Shown: positions 15,044-22,863 of the stretch, piece by piece
How the letters are laid out: each line of letters opens with the position of its first letter
Position numbering within the stretch: the first letter of the stretch is position 1
From: CAZYSK01 sp964649415
Lineage (GTDB): Bacteria > Chloroflexota > Anaerolineae > B4-G1
Length of the DNA stretch: 30,806 nt
Direction: 5' to 3'
NCBI GenBank assembly: GCA_964649415.1
Contig: CAZYSK010000069.1
Location: 1 to 30,806, forward strand
Program-made: the position numbers and the translations under genes
Notes under the pieces: model-generated
The model's database searches: none
What the model was told of the DNA's origin: nothing
What the model saw: the letters and a program-made list of their open reading frames with translations, nothing else

Positions 15044-16189
15044 ATGTCCGACGTCTTCGAGATAGCCCAGATACTGGTATCCCACGCCGTGCAGGCGCAC
15101 AAGGACGAGATCGCCATCATCGCCTACTACGGCTCCTATGCCAAGGGGTGCGCGTCGCCCACCTCTGACCTGGACATATTCTACATACCGGATGAGGGAA
15201 AGGCCAGGACGCTGTGCAGCCAGTTCATCATCGACGACCTGCCCTATGATTTCTGGCCCGTGTCGTGGGCTATGGCGGAGGGCATCGCGAATGCAGAGGG
15301 GAAACGCCCCTGGGCGGTGTCCGCTTCGCTCATCGCCGATGCCAGGGTGCTGCATCACCGCTCCCAGCAGGACCTGGAGCGCTTCAACGCGCTCCAGACC
15401 CGCATCGCCGCGCTCACCAGGCCAGAGAGTCGCAAGGTGATGGTGGAGAAAGGACTAAGCGCGTTCAAGGATGTCCTCTTCCAACTCGGACAGATGCGGT
15501 TGGCCGTCGCCGCCGACGACCAGGCCGGCATGCATCTGGCCGGCCAGCGCTTTGTCAACAGCGCCGCCAACTGCCTGGCTTTGGTGAACCAGACCTATTT
15601 CTCAAAAGGATGGGGGGCCAACCTATCCGAAATCCTGGATTTGCCGCAAAGGCCCGGCGATCTCGAGGGGACGATCGAGGCCATCATCCTGCCGCAAGAC
15701 ACGGACAGCATGCTTGAGGCGGCCGGCAGGCTGGCCAGGGAGGTGAGGGTCATACTGCTCGCGGCGCAGGCGTCGCTTGCCACACCCGAGGATGCCCATC
15801 AGGTGTTCAAGGACTTCTACTTCTTCGTCTTCGAGTACGTGAACAAGGTGCTCTCGGCCTGCGACCGTAAGGACGTGGTCAAGGCGCGATTCGCCGCGTT
15901 TCAACTGCAGGAAGAGATATGCCAGTGCATCAACAAGGTGAAGAACGGCTTCTACGGCGCTGACTTCAACCTGTTCGGTGAATACAGCACCGCGTACCTG
16001 GAAGCGGGCTTCCCAGATCTGCTCGGGCCTGCCTCGCGGGGCGACCTGGTGGCGCTTGCCGGGCAGGTGCGCCGCCTGGATGAATACGCACGCGAATGGC
16101 TCGAAGACCATTCCGTCGCGCTCAACGTCCTCGGCAGCCAGGAGGAACTGCGCCGGTTCCTGGAGCACAGAGACCCTGTCCAGACATGA
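15044..16189 (+). CDS. Nucleotidyltransferase-domain protein with helical C-terminus
   Basis: 381 residues. Residues about 1-110 hold a Pol-beta-type minimal nucleotidyltransferase fold: YYGSYAKG (28-35) and SDLDIFYI (41-48) give the G-S and D-x-D signature, and a further acidic residue (IDDLPYDFW) could be the third metal ligand. Residues about 120-381 are almost entirely helical and may resemble HEPN- or KNTase-C-like regions. Such proteins transfer nucleotides to small molecules, proteins or RNA; aminoglycoside-type or antitoxin-type activity is possible, but the substrate is unknown. The Shine-Dalgarno (GAAAGG) starts within 10 bp of the upstream MITE, so that insertion borders its translation signals. 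Confidence 0.77.
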   Translation: MSDVFEIAQILVSHAVQAHKDEIAIIAYYGSYAKGCASPTSDLDIFYIPDEGKARTLCSQFIIDDLPYDFWPVSWAMAEGIANAEGKRPWAVSASLIADARVLHHRSQQDLERFNALQTRIAALTRPESRKVMVEKGLSAFKDVLFQLGQMRLAVAADDQAGMHLAGQRFVNSAANCLALVNQTYFSKGWGANLSEILDLPQRPGDLEGTIEAIILPQDTDSMLEAAGRLAREVRVILLAAQASLATPEDAHQVFKDFYFFVFEYVNKVLSACDRKDVVKARFAAFQLQEEICQCINKVKNGFYGADFNLFGEYSTAYLEAGFPDLLGPASRGDLVALAGQVRRLDEYAREWLEDHSVALNVLGSQEELRRFLEHRDPVQT

Positions 16190-16196
16190 CCTGTAG

Positions 16197-16215
16197 GGGC
16201 GCGGTTTCCGCGCCC
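16197..16215. terminator. Bidirectional hairpin between convergent genes
   Basis: GGGCGCGG TTT CCGCGCCC is a perfect 8-bp GC stem with a 3-nt loop, 8 bp after the nucleotidyltransferase stop and 31 bp beyond the murJ stop. Its position between two converging genes fits shared termination. The motif may also be a dispersed repeat. Confidence 0.65.
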
Positions 16216-16245
16216 ATCCGACGGCAGGCCCAAAGATGCCGCCAC

Positions 16246-17808
16246 TCACCTGTCCCGCCGGCGTAGCAGCTTCACCACCTCGCGGGTTTCCACGCTCCCC
16301 AGCAGCAGTGCCGCCAGCGCGTAGGTCACGCCTCCCACCGCCAGCCCTCCCGCGGAGGCGCCGAGCAACCCCACGCCCGGAAACCACGCGCGCCAGGCAA
16401 TCAGCGCCCCGCCCATCAACGCCGATGCAACCGTCGTCCGCGCCAGGGACGCGCCCCAACCCGCCTCCCCCACCCCGCCCAGCCGTCGCCGCGCCACCAG
16501 GAGCAGGATAGCCACCTGCAAGCAAACCCCCAGCGAGTTGGACAGGGCAAAGGCACCCTGGGCCAGGCCTGGCAGCAGCAGCCACCCCAGCCCCGCGTTC
16601 GCCGCCAGCCCGCCCAACGCCGCCCAAAGCGGCGTCCACATGTCGCGCCGGGCGTAGAACTGCCGGCTGGCGACCTCCAGCGCGCAGTGGCCCACCAGGC
16701 CCACAGACAGAAACTGCAGCGCCCAGTACGTGCGCTCTGTCGCGAGGGCGTCGAACTGGCCGCGTTGGAAGAGAAGCACGATCAGCGGGCGGCCGAGCAC
16801 CAGCATCCCCACGGCGGCCGGCACGGCCAGCGCGAGCACCAGCCGCAGTGCCCGGGACGCCATGCGCCGCAGCCCGCGCAGGTCGCCCGCGTTGGCCCGT
16901 TCGGCCAGCGTTGGGAAGACGCCCAGTCCCACCGCCGTGCCGATGATCGTCTCCGGGAACTGCATCAGCCGCCAGGCGAACTCGTAGGCCGAGATGGCGC
17001 CCCCGGTCAGCCGGGAGCCCAGAAAGGTGGGCAACACGAAGTTCAGGTACGTGACCCCCAGCCCTAACGCCCTCGGCCCCATCAGCGCCAGCAGCGGCCC
17101 CAGGTCAGGATGGCGCAGCGTCGGCCACCAGCGGGCACGGTAGCGGACCAGGCCCGGCGTCTGCACCAGGAAGTGGCCCACCGTGCCCGCCAGCCCGCCC
17201 CACGCCAGTCCGAAGATGCCCCAGCGCGGGGCCAGGACCAGCGCTCCCGCGATGCGGCCCAGCGTGTAGCACATCGGGGCGGCCGCCGGGAGCAGGAAAT
17301 GCTGGTGCGCCTGCAACACGCTCATCACGACGCCGCTGGCGCTGGAGACGAGCGTCTGCAGCAGCACCAGTCGCATCAGGCGCGCCGCAAGCACCACCTG
17401 GTCCGCGCCGAAGCCCGGGGCCACGACGTGGATGATCTGGGGGGCGACGAGCGCCGCCGCCGCGCTGGCGCACGCCACGACGATGAGCACCAGGTTGATC
17501 ACCGTCGAGACCAGCCGCCACACCGCCTCCCGGTCGCCCCGCGCGATGCGGGCAGAGAGCACCGGGATGAGTGTGGTCGCCATCGCGCTACCCGCGACGA
17601 TGGTGAACAGGCCATCGGGAAGCTCAAAGGCGGCGTAGTAGGCGTCGAGCGCGGCAGAGGCACCGAAGGCGTGGCTGATAGCGCCGTCGCGCACCACCCC
17701 CAGCAGCTTGTCCGCGACGAAGAACGTCGCGATCAGCAGCACGGACCGCGTGACGTGGGAACTGGAAGCCGAATGCTCGAGGTTGGCTGTTGGCATGGTG
17801 AGTACCAT
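16246..17808 (-). CDS. murJ: Lipid II flippase MurJ (MviN family)
   Basis: About 520 residues. A MATE/MurJ-type polytopic membrane protein that flips lipid II across the membrane for peptidoglycan synthesis. Visible signs: the N-terminal ADKLLGVVRDGAISHAFGAS followed by LDAYYAAFELPD, the typical MurJ opening, and the later block QFPETIIGTAVGLGVFPTLA, also characteristic. About 14 hydrophobic helices can be counted. The frame opens at a TTG (17853), but that codon is the -35 box of a promoter, so the ATG at 17808 (or 17796) is the start. The leader is very short. It converges on the nucleotidyltransferase gene. With murI elsewhere in the window it indicates a peptidoglycan-making cell. Confidence 0.93.
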   Translation of the reverse strand: MVLTMPTANLEHSASSSHVTRSVLLIATFFVADKLLGVVRDGAISHAFGASAALDAYYAAFELPDGLFTIVAGSAMATTLIPVLSARIARGDREAVWRLVSTVINLVLIVVACASAAAALVAPQIIHVVAPGFGADQVVLAARLMRLVLLQTLVSSASGVVMSVLQAHQHFLLPAAAPMCYTLGRIAGALVLAPRWGIFGLAWGGLAGTVGHFLVQTPGLVRYRARWWPTLRHPDLGPLLALMGPRALGLGVTYLNFVLPTFLGSRLTGGAISAYEFAWRLMQFPETIIGTAVGLGVFPTLAERANAGDLRGLRRMASRALRLVLALAVPAAVGMLVLGRPLIVLLFQRGQFDALATERTYWALQFLSVGLVGHCALEVASRQFYARRDMWTPLWAALGGLAANAGLGWLLLPGLAQGAFALSNSLGVCLQVAILLLVARRRLGGVGEAGWGASLARTTVASALMGGALIAWRAWFPGVGLLGASAGGLAVGGVTYALAALLLGSVETREVVKLLRRRDR

Positions 17809-17824
17809 ATGGACGTTGCAGCAA

Positions 17825-17853
17825 AGTGTAACCGGACTTGGCGCGCCTGTCAA
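17825..17853 (-). promoter_or_regulatory. Sigma-70 promoter for murJ
   Basis: Minus strand: TTGACA at 17853-17848, 17-nt spacer, TACACT at 17830-17825. The expected start is near 17818, leaving 10-20 nt before the two candidate ATGs. Confidence 0.75.
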
Positions 17854-17857
17854 ACAG

Positions 17858-17885
17858 TTGCCGCCGCCTCGAATCCTGGTATAAT
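17858..17885 (+). promoter_or_regulatory. Sigma-70 promoter for the Yip1-family gene
   Basis: TTGCCG (17858-17863), 16-nt spacer, TATAAT (17880-17885) preceded by TGG. The -35 boxes of this and the murJ promoter are only 4 bp apart, so the two divergent genes probably compete for, or share, regulation. Confidence 0.7.
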
Positions 17886-17933
17886 CCGCGTGGTTCTGAA
17901 CGTTACGTCAGCCACCAGCCACAGGAGAAAACG

Positions 17934-18791
17934 ATGTCCGAGTCCAGGATGAAAACATCCACGGGCGAAGCGGCAGGGGCGGCCGAGGGAGAAACGCCGG
18001 CGTCAGAACGACGCAGCCCGCTCCGCCTGCTGGGGGGCATGATCGTCCGGCCGCGGGCCACCATGGTGGACCTTCGCGACCACGGGGCTCGCACGTGGTG
18101 GCTCCCGGCCCTGCTGGCCGCGGTCTTCGTCGTCCTGCCCGTCTTGGTCGCCGCTCCCATCACCGCGCGCATGACGCGCGAGGCCGTGGTTACCGCCCAG
18201 GAGCAGTTCGGGGAGCAACAAGACGAGGATATGTCCGAGGAGCAACGGGCACAGATGGAGCAGGCGATGTCCATTGCCGCCTCGCCGCTCATCACGACTG
18301 TGTTCCCCGCAGTCGGCGGTGTGGTGAGCGTGGCGGCGGGCTGGGCAATATGGGCCGGTGCGCTCTACCTGGCCGGCATGGCGCTCGGTGGCCGCAGCAC
18401 CTTCGGCCAGCTCTTCCGCATGGTCGCGTGGGCGTGGCTTCCCTTCACGCTGCGGGGGCTGATCCAGACCATCTACATCGCCATCAGTGGCGAGATCATC
18501 GCCAACCCAGGGCTTTCCGGCCTGATGAGAGACAACCCCGTTTCCGGCGGTGAAATGATCGTCGCCCCGCCCAGCCTGGACCAGACGCTTCTCGCGGCCT
18601 TCCTCTCCAAGATCGATCTGTTCCTGATCTGGAACCTGATCCTGCTGGTGATCGGCATGACGGCGATCACGCGTCTGCCCCGGCGCAAGGCCCTGCTGGG
18701 CACGCTCGGCGTGTGGATCCTGCTGATGGCGCTGAGCCTGGTGCCGGCGCTCGTCGGCGGGCTGTTCACCCAGCAGGCTGGCGGTTTCTGA
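17934..18791 (+). CDS. Yip1-domain integral membrane protein
   Basis: 285 residues from the ATG at 17934, which has AGGAGA 7 nt upstream. The frame extends to 17838, but that would lie within the promoter. After a hydrophilic N-terminus, RLLGGMIVRPRATMVDLRDH matches the start of bacterial Yip1/YIP1-family proteins. Five membrane segments follow (WLPALLAAVFVVLPVLVAA; VFPAVGGVVSVAAGWAIWAG; the stretch around FRMVAWAWLPFTLRGLIQ; IDLFLIWNLILLVIGMTAI; LGTLGVWILLMALSLVPALV), with a charged Glu/Gln-rich loop after the first. Role unknown. It precedes the ABC cassette by 70 bp in the same direction and may be part of it. Confidence 0.8.
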   Translation: MSESRMKTSTGEAAGAAEGETPASERRSPLRLLGGMIVRPRATMVDLRDHGARTWWLPALLAAVFVVLPVLVAAPITARMTREAVVTAQEQFGEQQDEDMSEEQRAQMEQAMSIAASPLITTVFPAVGGVVSVAAGWAIWAGALYLAGMALGGRSTFGQLFRMVAWAWLPFTLRGLIQTIYIAISGEIIANPGLSGLMRDNPVSGGEMIVAPPSLDQTLLAAFLSKIDLFLIWNLILLVIGMTAITRLPRRKALLGTLGVWILLMALSLVPALVGGLFTQQAGGF

Positions 18792-18861
18792 CGGAGGTCA
18801 CGGGTTGCAGGCCCCAGGCCATGGCGGCGCGGGGCCTACGTGAAACCCGGGACAGTCTGCC

Positions 18862-19557
18862 ATGTCTGAGCGAGAATCCCTCATTCGTATCCAGGATCTG
18901 CACCGCGACTTCCCCATGGGACTGGAGGTGGTGCACGCGCTGGATGGCGTAAGCCTGACGGTGGAGAGGGGGGAGTTCCTGGGCGTGATGGGTCCCTCTG
19001 GATCGGGCAAATCCACGCTGCTTTACCTGATGGGCGGGCTGGATCGCCCCACCACCGGCCACATCTGGGTGCGCGATCAGGATATCACCGCGCTGGACGA
19101 GAACGGGTTGGCCGCCTACCGGCGCCGGGAAGTGGGCTTCGTTTTCCAGACCTTCAACTTGATCTCCACGATGTCAGCGCTGGAGAACGTGGAATTCCCC
19201 ATGCTCTTCGCCCGCGTCCCTCCCGCACAGCGCCGGGAACGCGCGCGCAGCTTGCTGAGCCTGTTGGGGTTGGGCGACCGCATGGAGCACAAACCCACAG
19301 AACTCTCGGGCGGGCAGCAGCAGCGGGTGGCCATCGCCCGCGCGCTGGTGAACGATCCCGACATCATCCTGGCCGACGAGCCGACGGGCAACCTGGACAG
19401 TCACACAGGGGCCGAGATCATGGAAGTCTTGGCCAGACTCAACCAGGAGCAGGGGCGCACGATCATCGTCGTCTCGCACGACCCGAGTATCACCGACCAT
19501 ACCAGCCGTTGCATCCACCTGCTGGATGGACAGGTTGCCCAAGACGATGGGAAATGA
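18862..19557 (+). CDS. MacB/LolD-type ABC transporter ATP-binding protein
   Basis: 231 residues, the typical length for a stand-alone ATPase. Motifs: Walker A GPSGSGKST (44-52), Q-loop Gln96 (VFQTFNLI), signature LSGGQQQR (148-155), Walker B IILADEPTGNLD (168-179), and H-loop His206 (VVSHD). The sequence around the Q-loop and TGNLDS is typical of the MacB/LolD/FtsE branch, which powers mechanotransmission-type ABC systems rather than classical pumps. The matching FtsX/MacB permease is two genes downstream. The ribosome site is weak. Confidence 0.92.
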   Translation: MSERESLIRIQDLHRDFPMGLEVVHALDGVSLTVERGEFLGVMGPSGSGKSTLLYLMGGLDRPTTGHIWVRDQDITALDENGLAAYRRREVGFVFQTFNLISTMSALENVEFPMLFARVPPAQRRERARSLLSLLGLGDRMEHKPTELSGGQQQRVAIARALVNDPDIILADEPTGNLDSHTGAEIMEVLARLNQEQGRTIIVVSHDPSITDHTSRCIHLLDGQVAQDDGK

Positions 19558-19564
19558 ACGGTGG

Positions 19565-19599
19565 CAAATGATGAATCACAAATGACAAGGCAAATGACA
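19565..19599 (+). repeat. Three short direct repeats of CAAATGA
   Basis: CAAATGA occurs at 19565, 19579 and 19591 in the 98-bp gap between the ATPase and the next gene; the last two copies extend to CAAATGACA. Low-complexity spacer, no function evident. Confidence 0.5.
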
Positions 19600-19655
19600 A
19601 ACGGCGGGAACGGGACACACTCACGCGTGCTTCCTGGCGGCACACAAGGAGGGGT

Positions 19656-21551
19656 ATGCGCAAGGTCGTTTTTCCTTTTACATTCCTGGCAGTCGCGGCG
19701 ATAGCGGCGCTGTCACTGACGGGCCCCGCCGCTGCGGGACCGCTGCCCCAAATGGGGCTGAGCGGGATCGAGCCCAACACACTGGTCAGCCAGAGCGGAG
19801 GTGCGCTGAGCATATACGGGAGCGGTTTCACCACCACAACCGTCGCCCGCCTGGTCGGCCTTGGGCTGCTAAACACCACCTACATCAACAGCGAGGCGCT
19901 GAAGGCGGTGGTCCCTCCCGGCGTTCCACCCGGCACCTACGACCTGGAGGTGAGCGAGAACGGCACGTCGGCGACCCTGCCGGCCGCATTGTCCATCGTC
20001 TCCGCCACACCGACGCCCGGGCCCACCCCCTACCCCACCGCAGAGCCCACGACCGTACCCGGCCGCCCGATCCTCACCATCCGCAACTACTCCGTCGAGC
20101 CCGCTCGCGTCGTGGTGGGGCGTGAGTTCGTCGTCACCGTCGAGATCTACAACAACGGCAGCCGCGCCGGGGAGAACACGATGGTCACTTTTCCCGGCGG
20201 CACCTTCCTGCCGGTGGGGGATACAGGCCACCTGCTGTGGCAGTTGCACATCAACCACACCGCCGTCGTCACCCAGCGCATGCGCGCCCCCAGCGGCCTG
20301 AGCTCCGGCAGCTACGACCTGCAGGTCAACCTGAGCGCCAACGACTGGGAGGGCAACCACTACGACTACCCGCAGACCGTCGCCGTCGAGGTCGCCGGCG
20401 TTGGCCATGGGCGGCCGCAGTTGGTCATCGAGGGCGCGCAGACGAGCCCCACCGTCCTGGGGCCTGGAGATGCCTTCAGCCTGACGCTGCGCCTGGCCAA
20501 CCGGGGCAGCCGCACGGCGACCCAAGTAGTGGCCGGTGCCGCATCCTCCGACCTGGCCGTGCCAGCGGAGGGGAGCAACGTGGTCGCCATAGAGCGCATC
20601 GGGTTGGAGCAAGTCGTGACGGCCACGCTGCCGCTGGTGCTGGGTGAAGTGACCCAGGCCGGTCGCCTCAGCCTCGACATCGCGCTGGAGTACTCCGATT
20701 ATCAAGGTGGTTCCTACACCGCCCGCCAAAGCGTCGGGCTGGAGGCCAGCACCGCGCTGGCGGACCGCCCGCAGTTAGTCGTCGCCGGCTACCACACGAC
20801 GCCCGGCGAATTGGCCCCCGGCGACATGCTCACCCTGACGCTGGAGGTGCACAACGTCGGCGGCGGCGAGGCAGAGCGGCTGACCCTGACGCTGGGCGGC
20901 GAGGCAGGGGACGGGCTCGGCCCTTTTGCCCCCCTGGGCTCCAGCAACGTCAAGTTCGTGCCGCGCCTGGCGGCCGGGGACACCGTCGAGGTAGCTCAGC
21001 AGTTGGTCGTGGACGGCGGAGCGGACGCCGGGGCCTACAGCCTGCCGGTGACGCTGGCCTTCGACGATGACCGGGGCACCCGCCACACCGACGCCCAACT
21101 CATCAGTCTGCTGGTTCGCCACCGCCCCCATTTCGAGATCGGTTTCTACCGCACCGTGCCGACGACCACGGTCGGCGTCCCGTTCGACCTGCCGGTCGAG
21201 GTGACCAACATCGGGCGCACGCTGGTCAACGTCAGCACGCTGGAGCTGTCCAGCGCACAGTTGGACATCAGTGACGGCACTCTCTACCTGGGGCCGCTGG
21301 ACGGCGGCACGTCGGGGTCGCTGGAGGCGACGGCTGTGGCTCAGGAGGGCGGGACGGCAGAAGTGCTGGTCACGATCCACTACCTGGACAACTTCGAGCA
21401 GCCGCAGGTGGTGACGAAGACGCTGACGATAGACGTAGAGACGCCGGTTGAGGTGTCGGCGGAGACCGAGGAGGAAACCGAGGAGCAGGAGAAAGGGTTC
21501 TGGGGCAAGGTATGGCGCGTGATCCGAGGGCTGCTGGGCCTGGGGAGCTGA
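19656..21551 (+). CDS. Large secreted IPT/CARDB-like protein within an ABC cassette
   Basis: 631 residues, ATG with AAGGAGGGG upstream. Residues 1-27 are a signal peptide. Residues about 32-115 look like an IPT/TIG domain (SGIEPNTLVSQSGGALSIYG; GVPPGTYDLEV). After a Pro/Thr linker, about four CARDB/COG1361-like beta-sandwich repeats follow, each opening with a pattern such as RPQLVIEGAQTSP, RPQLVVAGYHTTP or RPHFEIGFYRTVP and containing LxLxNxG. The C-terminus is acidic (ETEEETEEQEKG) and ends in an amphipathic, possibly membrane-associated helix (FWGKVWRVIRGLLGLG). It sits between the ATPase and permease and stops 4 bp before the permease, so it is probably the extracytoplasmic partner, in the place a membrane-fusion protein takes in MacAB. 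Confidence 0.8.
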   Translation: MRKVVFPFTFLAVAAIAALSLTGPAAAGPLPQMGLSGIEPNTLVSQSGGALSIYGSGFTTTTVARLVGLGLLNTTYINSEALKAVVPPGVPPGTYDLEVSENGTSATLPAALSIVSATPTPGPTPYPTAEPTTVPGRPILTIRNYSVEPARVVVGREFVVTVEIYNNGSRAGENTMVTFPGGTFLPVGDTGHLLWQLHINHTAVVTQRMRAPSGLSSGSYDLQVNLSANDWEGNHYDYPQTVAVEVAGVGHGRPQLVIEGAQTSPTVLGPGDAFSLTLRLANRGSRTATQVVAGAASSDLAVPAEGSNVVAIERIGLEQVVTATLPLVLGEVTQAGRLSLDIALEYSDYQGGSYTARQSVGLEASTALADRPQLVVAGYHTTPGELAPGDMLTLTLEVHNVGGGEAERLTLTLGGEAGDGLGPFAPLGSSNVKFVPRLAAGDTVEVAQQLVVDGGADAGAYSLPVTLAFDDDRGTRHTDAQLISLLVRHRPHFEIGFYRTVPTTTVGVPFDLPVEVTNIGRTLVNVSTLELSSAQLDISDGTLYLGPLDGGTSGSLEATAVAQEGGTAEVLVTIHYLDNFEQPQVVTKTLTIDVETPVEVSAETEEETEEQEKGFWGKVWRVIRGLLGLGS

Positions 21552-21555
21552 GGAA

Positions 21556-22863
21556 GTGGCCGCACGTGACCTCCTGCGCCTGGTGTTGAACAACCTGCGG
21601 CGCATGAAGGCCCGCGTGGCGATGACGGCCATCGGCGTGGTCATCGGCACAGCCGCCGTCGTCGTCCTCGTCTCCCTGGCGGCCGGGCTCCAGCGGAGCG
21701 CGACCGAGAGCCTGGGGTCTATTGGCGAGCTGACCAAGATCACCGTCTACTCCCCCCAGCTCATCCGCTCCTTCGGCGGGTCGTCAAGCTCCGGTGCCGA
21801 TGAGACCGTACTGAACGACCGCGCGTTGGACAAGTTCCGCGACCTGCCCGGCGTGGTGGCAGTCACGCCCCGCGAGCCCCTGCGAGGAAGCGCCATGCTC
21901 CGGCTCAATCGGCTGACCGGCGGCGCGAACATCGAAGGCATCGACCCCGCGGAAGCGGGACGGCTGGGCTTCTCCCTGGCGAGCGGGACGGATCGCCTGG
22001 GGCGCTGGCAAGCGCTGGTCGGCCCCCGCGTGGCAGAGAGCTTCTACGATCCCCAGACCCAAAGCTCGGTGAAGGAGCCCCCCGATCTGCAGAGCCAGAT
22101 GCTGCAACTGGTCCTGAGCCGCACAGGAGAAGACGGAAAACAGGTCGAGCGCGTCGCGCGCCTGCGGGTGACGGGCGTGCTGGAGGAATCGGGAGGAGAA
22201 GACGACTACGCCATCTACATCTCGCTGAACGACGTGTTGGAACTGAACGGCTGGCTCGCCGGCCAGCGCCCCAATCCAGACCGCGACGGCTACAACCGGG
22301 CGCTGGTCAAGGTCACCTCCTCAGAACAGGTGCTGGCCGTAGAGAGAGAAATCCGGCTCCAGGGTTTCTATGCCTACTCACCCCGTAGCACGCTCCAGGA
22401 GATCAACACGATCTTTCTGGTCATCCAGGGCATCTTTGGTGGCATCGGGGCCATCGCGCTCATCGTGGCCGCTTTCGGCATCGCCAACACGATGACGATG
22501 GCCATCTACGAACGCACGCGGGAGATCGGGCTGATGAAGGCCGTGGGAGCGACCAACCGGGACGTGATGGCCGTCTTCCTGGCCGAGGCAGGAAGCATCG
22601 GGCTGTTGGGGGGACTCGGAGGCGTCCTTCTTGGGGCAGGGATCGGGAAACTGATTGACCTGATCGCCGGGACGTACCTGGCGGCACAGGCGGTTCAGAG
22701 TGGGGCAGACGCGTCGGAACTGAGCATATCCCTGATTCACACCCCGTTCTGGCTGCCCGCGTTCGCGCTCGTTTTCTCCGCGCTGGTAGGGGTGGCCTCC
22801 GGCATCTACCCGGCGATGCGAGCGGCCTCCCTCAGCCCTGTCGCCGCGCTGAAGTACGAGTGA
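21556..22863 (+). CDS. FtsX/MacB-type ABC transporter permease
   Basis: 435 residues from a GTG whose ribosome site (GGGGAG) lies in the end of the preceding gene. One N-terminal helix (RVAMTAIGVVIGTAAVVVLV, about 17-36) is followed by a MacB periplasmic core domain (about 40-285) and three C-terminal helices typical of FtsX (FGGIGAIALIVAAFGIANTM; the helix around SIGLLGGLGGVLLGAGIGKL; LPAFALVFSALVGVASGIYP), ending with PAMRAASLSPVAALKYE. That ending is diagnostic of the family. With the ATPase and CARDB-like protein it forms a MacB-like mechanotransmission system. The 3' end overlaps murI by 32 bp tail to tail. Confidence 0.92.
   Translation: MAARDLLRLVLNNLRRMKARVAMTAIGVVIGTAAVVVLVSLAAGLQRSATESLGSIGELTKITVYSPQLIRSFGGSSSSGADETVLNDRALDKFRDLPGVVAVTPREPLRGSAMLRLNRLTGGANIEGIDPAEAGRLGFSLASGTDRLGRWQALVGPRVAESFYDPQTQSSVKEPPDLQSQMLQLVLSRTGEDGKQVERVARLRVTGVLEESGGEDDYAIYISLNDVLELNGWLAGQRPNPDRDGYNRALVKVTSSEQVLAVEREIRLQGFYAYSPRSTLQEINTIFLVIQGIFGGIGAIALIVAAFGIANTMTMAIYERTREIGLMKAVGATNRDVMAVFLAEAGSIGLLGGLGGVLLGAGIGKLIDLIAGTYLAAQAVQSGADASELSISLIHTPFWLPAFALVFSALVGVASGIYPAMRAASLSPVAALKYE

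Noticed and set aside
17809..17853. TTG at 17853 as the murJ start codon
   Set aside because: The codon is the first part of a TTGACA -35 box with a well-placed -10, so it lies upstream of the transcription start.
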